From contig JAFXRZ010000003.1 in NCBI GenBank assembly GCA_017536105.1, positions 1 to 64,000 of the forward strand: DNA of 64,000 nt, given 5' to 3'. The translations under genes and the position numbers were made by a program. Shown in pieces: positions 8,703-16,938 of this stretch; within the stretch, counting starts at the first letter, position 1, and each line of letters starts with the position of its first letter. The DNA is from Ruminococcus sp. (GTDB taxonomy: Bacteria; Bacillota_A; Clostridia; Oscillospirales; Ruminococcaceae). The notes under the pieces are model-generated. The model did not search any database and had not been told where the DNA came from. It saw only the letters and a list, made by a program, of their open reading frames with translations.

Positions 8703-10190
8703 TTACTTGAAGGGGTTCTCGGTCTTGTAGAGCATTCCCTTGGGCTGGTTGAAGCCTATCTCCTCGCAGCCGATGTAGCGGAAAACGTTGTAGAGTGCCT
8801 TGCCGAAATGTCCGAAGGCGACTGCTCCGTGGTGGGGGAAATTGCCCTCGATGAGGACGTGGCGGTAGAAGCGGCCCATTTCGGGGATAGCGAAGATGCC
8901 GATGCCGCCGAAGGAACGTGTTGCAGCCGGAAGGACTTCGCCCTGTGCGATATAGGCGCGGAGCTTTGCGTCGGCTGTGGACTGGAGGCGGTAGAAGGTG
9001 ATATCGCCGGGGATTATATCGCCCTCGAGGGTACCTCTGGTGATATCAGGCTCGACATCGGGCTCAAGGCCGCGGTGCATGATGAGCTGGTAGCTCATGG
9101 TGGCTTTTCTCAGCTTGCAGGAAGCGGTGTTTCCGCAGTGGAAGCCCATAAAGGTATCGCGCTGGGTATAATCGAACTTCCCTTCTATCTCCTCGCGGTA
9201 GATGTCGCCGGGAACGGAATTGTTGATGTCGAGGAGGGTGACAACGTCGTCGGAGACGCAGGTGCCTATGTACTCGCTGAGAGCGCCGTAGATATCCACC
9301 TCGCAGGAAACGGGTATGCCCTTTGCGGTGAGGCGGCTGTTGACATAGCAGGGCACAAAGCCGAACTGGGTCTGGAAGGAAGGCCAGCACTTGTTTGCGA
9401 AGGCAACGTATTTTCTCTCGCCCTTGTGAGCGTCTATCCAGTCAAGGAGGGTAAGCTCGTACTGAGCAAGCTTCGGAAGGATGCCTGCCATCTTGTTGCC
9501 GTCGCCGAGCTCACGTTCCATATCGGCAATGACATCGGGGATACGGGGATCGTTTGCGTGTTCGTTATACGCGGCGAAGAGATCCAGCTCGGAGTTTTCC
9601 TCTATCTCCACGCCGATATTATAGAGCTGCTTTATGGGAGCGTTGCAGGCAAGGAAATCCTGGGGACGGGGTCCGAAGCTGATGAGCTTGAGGCTGCGGA
9701 GTCCGATGACTGCCCTTGCAACGGGGATGAACTCTGCGATCATAGCCGCAACTTCCTCGGGAGTTCCCACGGGGTACTCGGGGATGTAGGCCTTGATGTT
9801 CCTGAGGGCAAGGTTATAGCTGGCGTTGAGCATTCCGCAGTAGGCGTCGCCTCTTGCGTCAACGAGGGCTTTGCCGCACTCTTCCTCGGCAGCTGCCGCA
9901 AACATAACAGGGCCGTCGAATTTCTTTGCCAGCAGGGTCTCGCAGGTCTCGGGGCCGAAATTCCCGAGATAGACAACGAGAGCATTGATGCCTGCTTTGT
10001 TCACGTCGGCAAGGGCATCCAGCATCTCCTGCTCGTTCTCCACGGCTATGGGGCACTCGTAGATCTCGCCGTACTTGTCCGCAAAGGCTTTGCAGACATT
10101 AGATCTTCTGGTCTCGGAAAGGCTCTTGGGAAAGCAGTCGCGTGATACTGCGATGACTCCGAGCTTAACTGCGGGTGTGTTTTCAAACAT
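8703..10190 (-). CDS. L-fucose/L-arabinose isomerase family protein
   Basis: A 495-residue cytoplasmic enzyme of the fucose/arabinose isomerase superfamily. These enzymes interconvert aldoses and ketoses with a divalent metal. N-terminal Rossmann-like halves are followed by a catalytic half with GFVPCYVNSR, FHCGNTASC, GDITFYR and EGNFPHHGAVAFGHFGKAL near the C-terminus, where metal- and substrate-binding residues sit in the family. No sugar kinase, aldolase or transporter is adjacent, so the substrate is open. Fucose or a related deoxy sugar is the first guess for a gut bacterium. AGGAGG precedes the ATG, and a promoter lies at 10234-10263. Confidence 0.85.
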   Translation of the reverse strand: MFENTPAVKLGVIAVSRDCFPKSLSETRRSNVCKAFADKYGEIYECPIAVENEQEMLDALADVNKAGINALVVYLGNFGPETCETLLAKKFDGPVMFAAAAEEECGKALVDARGDAYCGMLNASYNLALRNIKAYIPEYPVGTPEEVAAMIAEFIPVARAVIGLRSLKLISFGPRPQDFLACNAPIKQLYNIGVEIEENSELDLFAAYNEHANDPRIPDVIADMERELGDGNKMAGILPKLAQYELTLLDWIDAHKGERKYVAFANKCWPSFQTQFGFVPCYVNSRLTAKGIPVSCEVDIYGALSEYIGTCVSDDVVTLLDINNSVPGDIYREEIEGKFDYTQRDTFMGFHCGNTASCKLRKATMSYQLIMHRGLEPDVEPDITRGTLEGDIIPGDITFYRLQSTADAKLRAYIAQGEVLPAATRSFGGIGIFAIPEMGRFYRHVLIEGNFPHHGAVAFGHFGKALYNVFRYIGCEEIGFNQPKGMLYKTENPFK

Positions 10191-10233
10191 GGTGATTCCT
10201 CCTTGGTGTTTTGGAAATATATAGCTTATCTTG

Positions 10234-10263
10234 ATTATAGCATATTACGGGGTCGTTTGTAAA
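10234..10263 (-). promoter_or_regulatory. Promoter of the isomerase-family gene
   Basis: On the minus strand TTTACA (complement of 10258-10263) and TATAAT (complement of 10234-10239) are 18 bases apart. It faces away from the plus-strand promoter at 10290-10318. Confidence 0.75.
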
Positions 10264-10289
10264 GCGGTGAAAAATATTTTTTTCGCCTA

Positions 10290-10318
10290 TTGAAATTGCG
10301 GAAGGGTGATGATATAAT
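10290..10318 (+). promoter_or_regulatory. Promoter of the zinc-ribbon membrane protein
   Basis: TTGAAA (10290-10295) and TATAAT (10313-10318) with a 17-base spacer. The start codon at 10386 is preceded by GGGGGGATC. Confidence 0.8.
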
Positions 10319-10385
10319 AGAATAGTAATATGTCTCCTTCACGGTTTGGTGATGGGGATACAACCTGACATTTGGGGGGATCTTA

Positions 10386-11600
10386 ATGACTTGCAATACC
10401 TGCGGATATGTTTCCGCCGACGGTGCAAAATTCTGCCGGAGCTGCGGAAGTCCGCTGTCTTCCGAGCCCACTTTGCCTTTTCTGAACGATTCGCCGACCG
10501 AGCCTCAGACGCCTGAGATGCAGCCGGTACAGGATATGGCACCTGTTCAGGATGCTGCCACGCCGCAGCCGGGGTTTTCGGATCAGACTCAGTACGCTTA
10601 CGGGCAGAATTTCACAGCCGATCCTTACGCACAGCCCGTGCAGAACGACGGCTACGGCCAGCCGGTTTATCCTCAGCCGGGGTATTATCCCGGAGCTGCG
10701 CCGGTGCGTACTTATCCAGCCGCACAAGTTAAGGGCTCGGGGGTTTCGGGAAAGGCTTTTCTGTGGCTTCTGCTGGTGTATTTCCTCTGCGGGATGCTGT
10801 TCGTTTCGCTGCTGGCAAGGTTCATGACCTCAAAGAGCTACTTAAAGGACATCTTCAAGGAAGTGACCGAGAACGTTGCGGAATCCGACGAGATAGTTGA
10901 TGCGATAGAGAGCAGATCGAGCCTTGATGAGGACGAGGTCAGGGACGTGCTTGAGAACACGGACTTCTCCAACCTGCTCTCGAAATACAGCTCGAAGCTG
11001 GCGGAGTTCGTTTTTGAAGGCGGCAGCGCTCCGAAGATAGATTCGGACGAGATCGTTGACGCCATCGAGGACAACGAGAGAGACATCGAGAAGGCTATCG
11101 GCAGAGACCTTAACAGCAAGGACTGGGAAAAGATCAGAAATGAAGCCAACAAATTCGCCGACGACTTCAACAAGAACATCAAGGACGTTAAGAGAGATCA
11201 GGGCGGTGTGTTCAGCGTATTCAGCGTTATCGGATCGACCTGGTTCCTGGGAGTGCTGATAGGCGCAATGCTGCTGATACTCCTGAGGCTGATATTCCTC
11301 TACAAGAAGGACGGCTCCGGCATTTACAGAGCTTTCCGGGGCTATGCCATCGTTTTCGGCATCAGGGCTGCGATCTTCTGCGGTACCTCCCTGGGTATCA
11401 CAGGCCTGCTCTCCCTGGCGGGGACAAGCAGTGATATCGCTCTGGCAAAGGCCATAATCTCGATGCTGATGAAGCCGCCCCTCAACACGGGGCTCATCCT
11501 CGGCGGTGTATGCGTGGTATTCATCGTGCTTGCGGTGGTATTCTCCATACTCTACAAAAAGAAAAAGAGCCGGACAGAATCGGCGGATATGATGTTTTAA
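10386..11600 (+). CDS. Zinc-ribbon membrane protein, function unknown
   Basis: A 404-residue protein. The N-terminal zinc ribbon is CNTC near residues 3-6 and CRSC near 18-21. A Pro/Gln/Tyr-rich low-complexity linker follows (about 28-110). Membrane segment 1 is at about 120-142. A hydrophilic outer or coiled region of about 140 residues rich in Glu, Asp and Lys comes next (SDEIVDAIE occurs twice, near 163 and 219). Four further hydrophobic stretches follow to the C-terminus. The layout is common in Clostridia and usually unannotated. The repeated SDEIVDAIE motif suggests an internal duplication. It is monocistronic with its own promoter and terminator. Confidence 0.85.
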   Translation: MTCNTCGYVSADGAKFCRSCGSPLSSEPTLPFLNDSPTEPQTPEMQPVQDMAPVQDAATPQPGFSDQTQYAYGQNFTADPYAQPVQNDGYGQPVYPQPGYYPGAAPVRTYPAAQVKGSGVSGKAFLWLLLVYFLCGMLFVSLLARFMTSKSYLKDIFKEVTENVAESDEIVDAIESRSSLDEDEVRDVLENTDFSNLLSKYSSKLAEFVFEGGSAPKIDSDEIVDAIEDNERDIEKAIGRDLNSKDWEKIRNEANKFADDFNKNIKDVKRDQGGVFSVFSVIGSTWFLGVLIGAMLLILLRLIFLYKKDGSGIYRAFRGYAIVFGIRAAIFCGTSLGITGLLSLAGTSSDIALAKAIISMLMKPPLNTGLILGGVCVVFIVLAVVFSILYKKKKSRTESADMMF

Positions 11601-11608
11601 AGATATGC

Positions 11609-11645
11609 AAAAAGGTATCTTCTCTTTTGAGAGGATACCTTTTTT
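11609..11645 (+). terminator. Terminator after the zinc-ribbon protein
   Basis: AAAAAGGTATC / GATACCTTTTTT with a 14-base loop. The symmetrical A and T runs mean it could also act on the minus strand for readthrough from the deaminase gene. Confidence 0.9.
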
Positions 11646-11699
11646 AGGTTTATGTCCGAAGGGGTTTGGGGCGCTCGGAAAGCCCCACTGAACTGAGCA

Positions 11700-11935
11700 T
11701 TAACCGTGTGCACTGTCGTGCACAGGACGGCTTTGAGATTTCCCCGACAAGGGGAAGCCCTCTCTTGCAGGGCTTCCCCTCTTTCAAAACAGTCCACCGG
11801 ACTGTTTTGAAATTCACCCCTTGCGGAGCGCACGTTGTGGGGGTGTTTCGACGCTGCGGCGTCGACCAAAGGCTCTGCCTTTGGAATCCGCAAGCCCTTT
11901 TAAGGAAAGGGCTTGACCCGAAACCTTTTTTATTT
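11700..11935 (+). repeat. Structured six-hairpin element, copy A
   Basis: A run of six hairpins: H1 11707-11724 (TGTGCAC/GTGCACA), H2 11750-11780 (AGGGGAAGCCC/GGGCTTCCCCT), H3 11785-11809, H4 11848-11865 (loop TGCG), H5 11866-11884 (loop TCT) and H6 11892-11914. The second copy lies inverted at 20870-21099, with loops kept and stem bases changed in pairs. A head part at 11649-11690 (CCGAAGGGGTTTGGGG, then a GGGGC..GCCCC hairpin) is shared with 28861 and 28979. There is no coding capacity. It fills the whole gap between the terminator and the deaminase stop. Confidence 0.85.
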
Positions 11936-11938
11936 GGG

Positions 11939-13219
11939 TTATCGCTTCTTTATTGCTTCAGTGTGCTCTTCGCACTTGGCGTAGATGCGGGTTTCGTCTT
12001 CGCCGACGAAATAGCTGCCGTTTTCAAAGAGGACTTTTCCTGCGCACATGGTGAGCTTGATGTTCTGCTTCGAGCCGCTGTAAACTATATTCTTTGCGAT
12101 GTTATTGATAGGACGCATATTGGGCTTGTTGAGGTCGATGACTATAAGATCGGCCTGCTTGCCGGGTGCTATGCAGTCGCAGTCATCAAATCCCATTGCC
12201 TTTGCCGAGCCGCAGCAGGCAGCTCTCAGGACGTCGTCGGCAGGAAATGCGGAAGCATCCGAGAGAGTGAGCTTTTGCAGAGCCGTCATCAGGAACATCT
12301 CCCTGAACATATCGAGGCAGTTGTTTGAGGCTGGGCCGTCTGTTCCCAGAGCAAGTCCCACTCCCCTGTCCGCGAGCTTCACCATGGGAGCGACACCGCT
12401 TGCCAGCTTCAAATTCGAGGCCGGACAGTGAACAGCCCATACGCCTCTGTTTTTGAGGATATCAATATCGTTATCCGAAAGATGCACACAATGGAAGAAA
12501 GCTCCGCCGTAGTCGAGAAGGCCTAAGCTGTCGAAAAGCTCTGTGGGGGTCTTGCCGTATTTTTCGATGCACTCCCTGACTTCCTTTACGGTCTCGGAGT
12601 TGTGGGTGGAAACACGGGTCTTCAGCCTGTGGGAGAGCTTTGCTATCTCCTCCATAAGACCCAGCTCGGCTGTGTACTCGGCGTGGAAGCCCAGGTCGTA
12701 TTTTATCAGCGGAGAGATGTTATTGAACTTTTCGTATTTCTCTTCAAGCTCCACTATCCTCTCTTTGTTTCCGCTTACCGCATCGCAGAGTACCGAACGG
12801 AAGCCGCTTTCGATGCAGGCCTTCACATAGTCGTCCATTTTGAAATACATATCATAAACGGCTGTGACGCCTGTGGAGAGATACTCCAGTATCGCCAGCT
12901 TTGTGAACCAATAGACATCCTCGCCGGTGAGCTTTGCCTCCATTGGGAAGACCTGGGTGAAGAGCCAGTCCTGCAAAGGAAGGTCGTCGGCATAGCTGCG
13001 CAGGAATGTCATTGCGGAATGGGTATGGGCGTTCTTGAAGGACGGCATCAGCAGGTTGCCCTCTAAGTCTATCTCACGGTCGAAGACCGCTTCTTTGAGC
13101 TGCTCGTCAGTGGGCACGCCTGCAAAGGCGATCTTGTCCTTATCCGTCCAGACCTCTTTCTTCTCGGGGTTGCAGTTCCCTGCCATGTCCATTACAAGTC
13201 CGTTTTTAAATCTTATCAT
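11939..13219 (-). CDS. mtaD: 5-methylthioadenosine/S-adenosylhomocysteine deaminase-type amidohydrolase
   Basis: A 426-residue metal-dependent hydrolase of the ATZ/TRZ/SsnA group. Metal motifs are NAHTHSA with HxH near residue 64, a distal His in FHCVHLSDND and the Asp of LGTDGPASNN. Family members deaminate 5-methylthioadenosine or S-adenosylhomocysteine and so take part in recycling the adenosyl part of methyl-donor metabolism. The window also holds methionine synthase, 35 kb away. The ATG follows AGGAG and overlaps the end of the Nudix gene by 14 bases, so it is probably the last gene of the block starting at 18.8 kb. A related guanine or chlorohydrolase activity cannot be excluded. Confidence 0.85.
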   Translation of the reverse strand: MIRFKNGLVMDMAGNCNPEKKEVWTDKDKIAFAGVPTDEQLKEAVFDREIDLEGNLLMPSFKNAHTHSAMTFLRSYADDLPLQDWLFTQVFPMEAKLTGEDVYWFTKLAILEYLSTGVTAVYDMYFKMDDYVKACIESGFRSVLCDAVSGNKERIVELEEKYEKFNNISPLIKYDLGFHAEYTAELGLMEEIAKLSHRLKTRVSTHNSETVKEVRECIEKYGKTPTELFDSLGLLDYGGAFFHCVHLSDNDIDILKNRGVWAVHCPASNLKLASGVAPMVKLADRGVGLALGTDGPASNNCLDMFREMFLMTALQKLTLSDASAFPADDVLRAACCGSAKAMGFDDCDCIAPGKQADLIVIDLNKPNMRPINNIAKNIVYSGSKQNIKLTMCAGKVLFENGSYFVGEDETRIYAKCEEHTEAIKKR

Positions 13220-13643
13220 AGCTAACTCCTTCTATTACAGCGATCTCCGGGTGGAGCTTCAATATCTCGAGGATATGCCCGATGTTTCCTTCTCCGGCAT
13301 AGTGCTTCATATCGAAGAAGTCCTCATTAAGCCCGACCCACAGAAGCTCGTTCTCGTCGCCGCTGACTTTTATATCATTTTTCGGCTGTCCGCCGTAGAT
13401 ATCCACATAGCAGCCGTCGCAGGGGTAGTCGAATGTCAGAAATCGGGTAAGTGAGATGTCCTCTGCTGTGAGGCCAGTCTCTTCAAAAAGCTCGCGGTAT
13501 GCGGCTTTGTCCCTGTCCTCACCCGGCTCGATCTTTCCGCCAACGAGATTCAAAAGGCCTTTGTAGGGGTCTTTCCTCCTGCGGCACATCAGCCAGCTCC
13601 TGCCCTCTTTGTCAACTACGGCTATACAATTATATCCCTGCAT
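13206..13643 (-). CDS. Nudix hydrolase
   Basis: A 145-residue protein with a complete Nudix box at about residues 34-56 (GGKIEPGEDRDKAAYREL then FEETGL). The box binds Mg2+ and hydrolyses a nucleoside diphosphate linked to X. It resembles MutT/YtkD-type 8-oxo-dGTP hydrolases in size, but the substrate is not determinable. The start codon shares one base with the RicT stop (TGATG), so translation is coupled. Confidence 0.88.
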   Translation of the reverse strand: MQGYNCIAVVDKEGRSWLMCRRRKDPYKGLLNLVGGKIEPGEDRDKAAYRELFEETGLTAEDISLTRFLTFDYPCDGCYVDIYGGQPKNDIKVSGDENELLWVGLNEDFFDMKHYAGEGNIGHILEILKLHPEIAVIEGVSYDKI

Positions 13644-14506
13644 CAGTCGTCCTCAAGCTTTTTGAGCTCTTTGAACTCGTTCTTGTTTATCCTGCTGGAG
13701 CCTTCCTTGATGACCTCGACCTCCGCCTTATCAACGGTGATGACATTGTCGCTCTTGTCTATCTTTACTCTCAGCTTGCCCGTGAGGAGGTTCGCTTCTT
13801 CGACGACTCCCCTGCCTTCGGAGGTCTTGACTATAGACCCTGCCTTGGGCGTGGTCTTATAGAGCTGCTCGTAGCTGTCCTGCTCGTATTTCAGGCAGCA
13901 CATGAGCCTTCCGCAGGCGCCGGAAATTTTTGTGGGGTTGAGGGAAAGGGACTGCTCCTTTGCCATTTTTATGGACACAGGCTGGAACTCGCCTAAGAAA
14001 CGGGAGCAGCAATAAGGCTGTCCGCAGATACCGAGACCGCCGAGCATCTTTGCTTCGTCACGGACGCCGATCTGTCTGAGCTCTATCCTTGTGCGGAACT
14101 CGCCGGCAAGGTCCTTTACCAGCTCACGGAAATCCACTCTCGACTCCGCTGTGAAGTAGAACAAAAGCTTCGAGTTGTCGAAGGTACACTCCACATCTAT
14201 GAGGTTCATTTTTAGGCCGTGCTTCTCGATCTTCTTCTTGCAGATCTCGAAGGCGTCGGCTTCTTTCTTTTTGTTCTTCTCGATAGTTTCAAAGTCCTTG
14301 GCCGTTGCGACTCTGATTATGGGCTTCAGAGGGTTCTGGAAGGTCTTTTCGTCGATCTCCCTGTTTGTGAGCACCACTGTGCCGCACTCGACGCCTCTTG
14401 CCGTTTCAACTATCACCTTGTCGTCCTGCTTTATTTCAAGCCCCTTGGGATCGAAATAGTATATCTTTCCCACCGACTTGAAGCGCACTCCGATTATTGT
14501 TATCAT
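13643..14506 (-). CDS. ricT: PSP1-domain protein RicT (YaaT)
   Basis: A 287-residue PSP1-family protein. The C-terminal PSP1 region holds the conserved cysteines in GGLGICGQPYCCSRFL (about 169-184) and ISGACGRLMCCLKYEQD (about 203-219). These match the Fe-S-ligating cysteines of the B. subtilis RicAFT (Y-) complex, which affects RNase Y mRNA processing, sporulation and competence. RicA and RicF are not in this window. As in B. subtilis, the gene follows holB. The ribosome site is AAGGAG. An 8-codon open frame with the same kind of ribosome site lies just upstream. Confidence 0.9.
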   Translation of the reverse strand: MITIIGVRFKSVGKIYYFDPKGLEIKQDDKVIVETARGVECGTVVLTNREIDEKTFQNPLKPIIRVATAKDFETIEKNKKKEADAFEICKKKIEKHGLKMNLIDVECTFDNSKLLFYFTAESRVDFRELVKDLAGEFRTRIELRQIGVRDEAKMLGGLGICGQPYCCSRFLGEFQPVSIKMAKEQSLSLNPTKISGACGRLMCCLKYEQDSYEQLYKTTPKAGSIVKTSEGRGVVEEANLLTGKLRVKIDKSDNVITVDKAEVEVIKEGSSRINKNEFKELKKLEDD

Positions 14507-14536
14507 ACTTTTTCTCCTTACAGGTTTATATTATTC

Positions 14537-14563
14537 TCAGCTTATAAAAGCTGTTGATATCAT
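14537..14563 (-). other. Eight-codon upstream open frame before ricT
   Basis: ATG at 14563 opens MISTAFIS and a stop, with GTAAGGAGAAA just upstream, nearly the same ribosome site used by ricT 31 bases further on. It may be a leader peptide or chance. It sits in the 117-base gap between holB and ricT. Confidence 0.25.
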
Positions 14564-14623
14564 GGTTTCTCCTTACCGCTGCCGCAGCTCGGAGGTGGTG
14601 TAAAAAAATGCAGAATAAAATTA

Positions 14624-15604
14624 TTATCTTATTGCTGTCCGTGTTCTTGCCGAGAAGCTGTTGACGACCAACAGCAGGTTGCAGTTCTGGTCTATGCGGA
14701 CTGCGTATTCCGAGGCAAGGTCGTAGAGAGCCTGTGCCTGTGCGCAGGATGTGCCGGACAGCAGCCTCAGCATCAGCTGCTCCGAGGCTATACATCTGCC
14801 CTCTAAGCCCATTGTTCTGCGGCAGACGGCATTTGCAGCCTCCGCGATATAGATGAAGACCTGTCTCAGCACTGCTTTTTTGCCGTCGGCTTCTGTCAGG
14901 GCTTTCAGCAGGGCGTACTCGTCCTTGGCGGCAATGGCTTCAAGGCAGGCTTCCGCACACTCGGCTGCGGAATCGAGCTCCTTGCTCTCTAAAAGATCGA
15001 GACATCTTCCGAGATTCCCTCCTGCTGCCGAGACAGCACGGGATATCTCATCGGCATCGTACTTCCCGAGGGAGGTCAGCCATTCCTCAGCCTGCTCCTG
15101 TGTGCAGGGCTCGGTATTCAGGCAGAGCACTCTCGAAATGACGGTCTTTAAGAATATCTCCTTCGTTGCGGCGGTTATTATTATAACGCAGTGCTCCGGC
15201 GGTTCCTCTATGAGCTTCAAAAGCACGTTCTGTAACGCCGGGGCTGTGTTTGCCGAACGGTCGAGGTCGGTGATAAGATAGACCTTGAAGCTGCCCTCGT
15301 TGGGAGAGATGACTGCGTCCGAGACAATGGCTCGTATGGTATCTATCTGGTAGTTGCCGTTCTCGTTCGGCATAACGTTTATGAGGTCGGGGTGATTTCC
15401 GTGCTCCAGCATACGGCAGGACTTGCACCGTCCGCAGGGCACGCCTGTTTTTTCCTCGCAGAAAAGAGCTGCCGATATATACCTGGCAAGAGTCCTCTTG
15501 CCGGAGCCCTTTTCCCCGGTTATTATCATCGAATGGGGCTCGTGCTTCTTGCTTATCATCGAGGCGATAAGCTGCTTTGTGCCCTCGTTTGCGTAAAGCT
15601 TCAT
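14624..15604 (-). CDS. holB: DNA polymerase III delta-prime subunit
   Basis: A 326-residue clamp-loader subunit of the replicative polymerase. The AAA+ Walker A reads GEKGSGKRT (about 30-38). The zinc module CGRCKSC follows near residues 57-66. Conserved LLKLIEEPPEHC lies at about 127-138, with an SRV(L)C sensor-type stretch after it. Length is normal. Its ATG shares one base with the DarA stop (TAATG). The position between darA and ricT copies the B. subtilis order yaaQ-yaaR-holB-yaaT, except that yaaR is absent. Confidence 0.92.
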   Translation of the reverse strand: MKLYANEGTKQLIASMISKKHEPHSMIITGEKGSGKRTLARYISAALFCEEKTGVPCGRCKSCRMLEHGNHPDLINVMPNENGNYQIDTIRAIVSDAVISPNEGSFKVYLITDLDRSANTAPALQNVLLKLIEEPPEHCVIIITAATKEIFLKTVISRVLCLNTEPCTQEQAEEWLTSLGKYDADEISRAVSAAGGNLGRCLDLLESKELDSAAECAEACLEAIAAKDEYALLKALTEADGKKAVLRQVFIYIAEAANAVCRRTMGLEGRCIASEQLMLRLLSGTSCAQAQALYDLASEYAVRIDQNCNLLLVVNSFSARTRTAIR

Positions 15605-15924
15605 TATACCTGTTCAAACCTCTCGATGTCGGTCACGAAGATAGTTGCGCCTCCTATGGTTATCTCAACGGGGTCGGCAGAAGCCGCAGTTTCTGTGACT
15701 GCCGACTGGGAGACGAACTGCTTTCTTTTCTTCGAGTGTCTCTTGCAGGCTTCGATGACATCATCCACCTGATCATCCGCGCAGCAGATCATGAAAGTGG
15801 TGTTGCCGCGGGAAAGAAAGCTGCCTGTAGAGGAGAGCTTTGTAGCTCTGATATCCTTCTTTTGCAGCTCTTTGGTTATGGCGTAGGTATCCTCGTCGTT
15901 TACTATCGCATATACAAGCTTCAT
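15604..15924 (-). CDS. darA: Cyclic-di-AMP receptor DarA (PII-like)
   Basis: A 106-residue PII-like protein (YaaQ family) that binds c-di-AMP as a trimer. The chosen start at 15924 (MKLVYAIVNDED) has AAGGAGG correctly placed; an upstream in-frame start at 15945 lacks one. Conserved parts are the N-terminal KLVYAIVNDED, ATKLSSTGSFLSRGNTTFMI and the QVDDVIEACKRHSKKRKQFV region. The downstream effector is not settled even in model species. The diadenylate cyclase that makes its ligand is also in this window at 30.5-31.4 kb. Confidence 0.92.
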   Translation of the reverse strand: MKLVYAIVNDEDTYAITKELQKKDIRATKLSSTGSFLSRGNTTFMICCADDQVDDVIEACKRHSKKRKQFVSQSAVTETAASADPVEITIGGATIFVTDIERFEQV

Positions 15925-15944
15925 ATTTGCCTCCTTGAAAAACA

Positions 15945-16898
15945 TCAGCTGTCGATGCTGAAAGAATAATAGATATAAGGCTTAGTTGTGTCTGAGGGCT
16001 CTTCCTCGACGGCACACAGACCGACCGTGCCGGCAGGCGAGTCGTACCAGACGAAATAGCCGGTGTCAAAGCTCTCGGAGATCTTGCCGCCTTCGGCGCA
16101 GATCTTTATCTCGTCGATGAGCCTTTTGTATTCTGTGCGGCAATAGGAGAGATCGGGAACTACCCCTGCGGCTTCACCCAAGTCGCCGTAGTCGGAGCAG
16201 TTATTGATAAAGACTTTATTGACGCCTTTATTCTCGCTTGCGGAGAATGTGACATAGATGAAATCCGTTCCAACAAGGCGGAAGCTCTCGGAATTTTTCG
16301 AGACGAAGCAGGTGTATCTTTTCTCGGCTCCGTCGGGGTATTCGATCTTATCGCCGTCGTCAGTCTCGTAAGTACTGCCCAGGTCTTCTTTGTATATGTA
16401 GCCGAACTCAACGCCCACAGCCTTCGAGAACATCTTCACAGCCGTGTCGATGTCCTTGCCGTAGAGCGAAGCCACAAGCTCGATCAGCTCGTCGGTCTGG
16501 TTCTTCTCTCTTGCAGGCTGCTCGGGTTCGGAGTCGTTTCCGGGGTCGGAATCGGCAACGGAGTTATCGTCCTGCTTCGGCTCGGGTGTGGTGGTGGTAG
16601 TGGTGGTTGTGGTGTCGGGAGCAGCTGTGGTAGTGGTCTGAGGCTGAGTCTGGGGAGCTTCGGTCTTTGTACGCTCTGCCTGATCTGTCTCCTGCTTTTG
16701 CTTTGTTGTAGTCTCTGTCTCTTCGGAGGGATCGTTCTCCGGCGCTGTTTTCGTTACGCTGCCTGTGGTCGTAGTCACAACCGAAGACGCAGCGGTGGTC
16801 TCCTTAATGCTCTCTTCCGTTGAACTGTCAACACTTCCGCAGGCGGAGAGCATCGAAGCAGCGGCAAGGACAGCAGCAAGCGCTGAACTCTTTCTCAT
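15945..16898 (-). CDS. Predicted lipoprotein with a Thr-rich linker
   Basis: A 317-residue protein. A lipoprotein signal ends in LSAC (Cys near residue 20 from the chosen start). It is followed by about 100 residues very rich in Thr, Ser, Glu and Pro with TTTTTT runs, a likely wall-spanning linker. The C-terminal globular domain of about 190 residues was not recognised. I prefer the ATG at 16898 (GGAGG eight bases upstream) over a TTG at 16904. It sits between the YaaO-like gene and darA, where B. subtilis has tmk, so it looks like an insertion or replacement in a conserved block. Confidence 0.82.
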   Translation of the reverse strand: MRKSSALAAVLAAASMLSACGSVDSSTEESIKETTAASSVVTTTTGSVTKTAPENDPSEETETTTKQKQETDQAERTKTEAPQTQPQTTTTAAPDTTTTTTTTTPEPKQDDNSVADSDPGNDSEPEQPAREKNQTDELIELVASLYGKDIDTAVKMFSKAVGVEFGYIYKEDLGSTYETDDGDKIEYPDGAEKRYTCFVSKNSESFRLVGTDFIYVTFSASENKGVNKVFINNCSDYGDLGEAAGVVPDLSYCRTEYKRLIDEIKICAEGGKISESFDTGYFVWYDSPAGTVGLCAVEEEPSDTTKPYIYYSFSIDS

Positions 16899-16938
16899 GT
16901 CCAAAACCTCCGTAAAAAAAGTTTTGACTATACATTAT

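Noticed and set aside
8655..10145. Plus-strand frame of 496 codons
   Set aside because: It is the exact antisense of the isomerase-family gene, with shadow-type composition and no ribosome site.
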